DNA from: Pseudomonadota bacterium
GTDB taxonomy: Bacteria; Pseudomonadota; Alphaproteobacteria; Rhizobiales; Hyphomicrobiaceae
DNA: 6,329 nucleotides
Direction: 5' to 3'
NCBI GenBank assembly: GCA_021812845.1
Contig: JAKAML010000083.1
Location: 1-6,329 of the forward strand
The translations under genes and the position numbers were made by a program. Positions 5,952-6,329 of the stretch are shown in pieces. Each line of letters opens with the position of its first letter. Position 1 is the first letter of the stretch. The notes under the pieces were generated by a model, which saw only the letters and a list, made by a program, of their open reading frames with translations, had not been told where the DNA came from and did not search any database.

Positions 5952-5979
5952 ATTCTAAGCGCGCGCCTGGGAAGACCAA
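5952..5979 (-). promoter_or_regulatory. cspA: Candidate sigma-70 promoter of the cold-shock gene
   Basis: On the minus strand TTGGTC (5979-5974; 3 of 6 for the -35 box, preceded by C) and TAGAAT (5957-5952; 5 of 6 for the -10 box) are 16 bases apart. The -10 region is a local AT-rich island in GC-rich DNA. Transcription would start near 5945, leaving an 80-base leader before the csp ATG. The interval from this promoter to the ligA stop (5980-6103) shows no gene. Confidence 0.5.
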
Positions 5980-6103
5980 GGCGGAACGGCCTGATTGTCC
6001 GGCCAAAACCGATGCAGCCTTGTAAGACCTTCGGCTGATGTTGGCAAGCGGAATCGGCTCGCCTCGGCACCACTGCGCCGCGCCGCCCGCGCGGGTGCGC
6101 CAC

Positions 6104-6329
<226 letters not shown>

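Noticed and set aside
6005..6037. Weak hairpin CAGCC/GGCTG after ligA followed at a distance by TTTT on the minus strand.
   Set aside because: The stem is only 5 bp, the loop is 13 bases and the T-run starts 6 bases after the stem, too weak to call a terminator.
6086..6095. Palindrome CCCGCGCGGG next to the ligA stop.
   Set aside because: A ten-base G/C-only palindrome is expected often in such GC-rich DNA and has no supporting context.

Overview
The window is a GC-rich (about 70% by eye), gene-dense piece of a bacterial chromosome. It most likely comes from an alphaproteobacterium of the Hyphomicrobiales (Rhizobiales) type. The signs are a PrmA with FGTAHH in place of the usual FGTGTH, a DUF1127 small protein, a CspA-like protein with the KFYNTQKGYGFI motif, a long three-domain aminopeptidase P, and an apparently long DUF3754 protein. 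The order-level call is an inference from protein style, not from a marker gene. I see no insertion sequence, phage gene, tRNA, rRNA or CRISPR array.

Layout. On the plus strand a DUF3754/TMEM143-like protein (168-1703) is followed, after a 103-base gap holding a perfect 10-bp hairpin, by prmA, the ribosomal protein L11 methyltransferase (1807-2715). Converging on prmA is a small minus-strand DUF1127 gene (2861-3109) with a clear intrinsic terminator (2790 down to 2745). A divergent intergenic region of about 300 bases (3110-3404) holds two inverted repeats and separates DUF1127 from a plus-strand aminopeptidase P gene (3405-5216). The rest is on the minus strand and converges on that gene. 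Reading leftward from the right edge, it holds the C-terminal end of NAD-dependent DNA ligase (ligA, BRCT domain, cut by the window edge), a cold-shock protein gene with a recognisable promoter, leader and terminator, and a YkgJ-type cysteine-cluster protein whose stop lies only 19 bases from the aminopeptidase stop.

How the parts relate. These are mostly housekeeping genes: ribosome modification, proline-peptide turnover, DNA replication and repair, and cold or RNA adaptation. There are two proteins of poorly known role (DUF3754 and the YkgJ family) and one small regulator-like protein (DUF1127). I do not see a new multi-gene system. The points most worth a second look are regulatory: the csp terminator hairpin that seems to coincide with the start of the ykgJ-family transcript, the hairpin before prmA, the asymmetric leader hairpin of csp, and the palindromes between the DUF1127 and aminopeptidase genes. 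Among proteins, the bacterial DUF3754/TMEM143 relative is the least understood.
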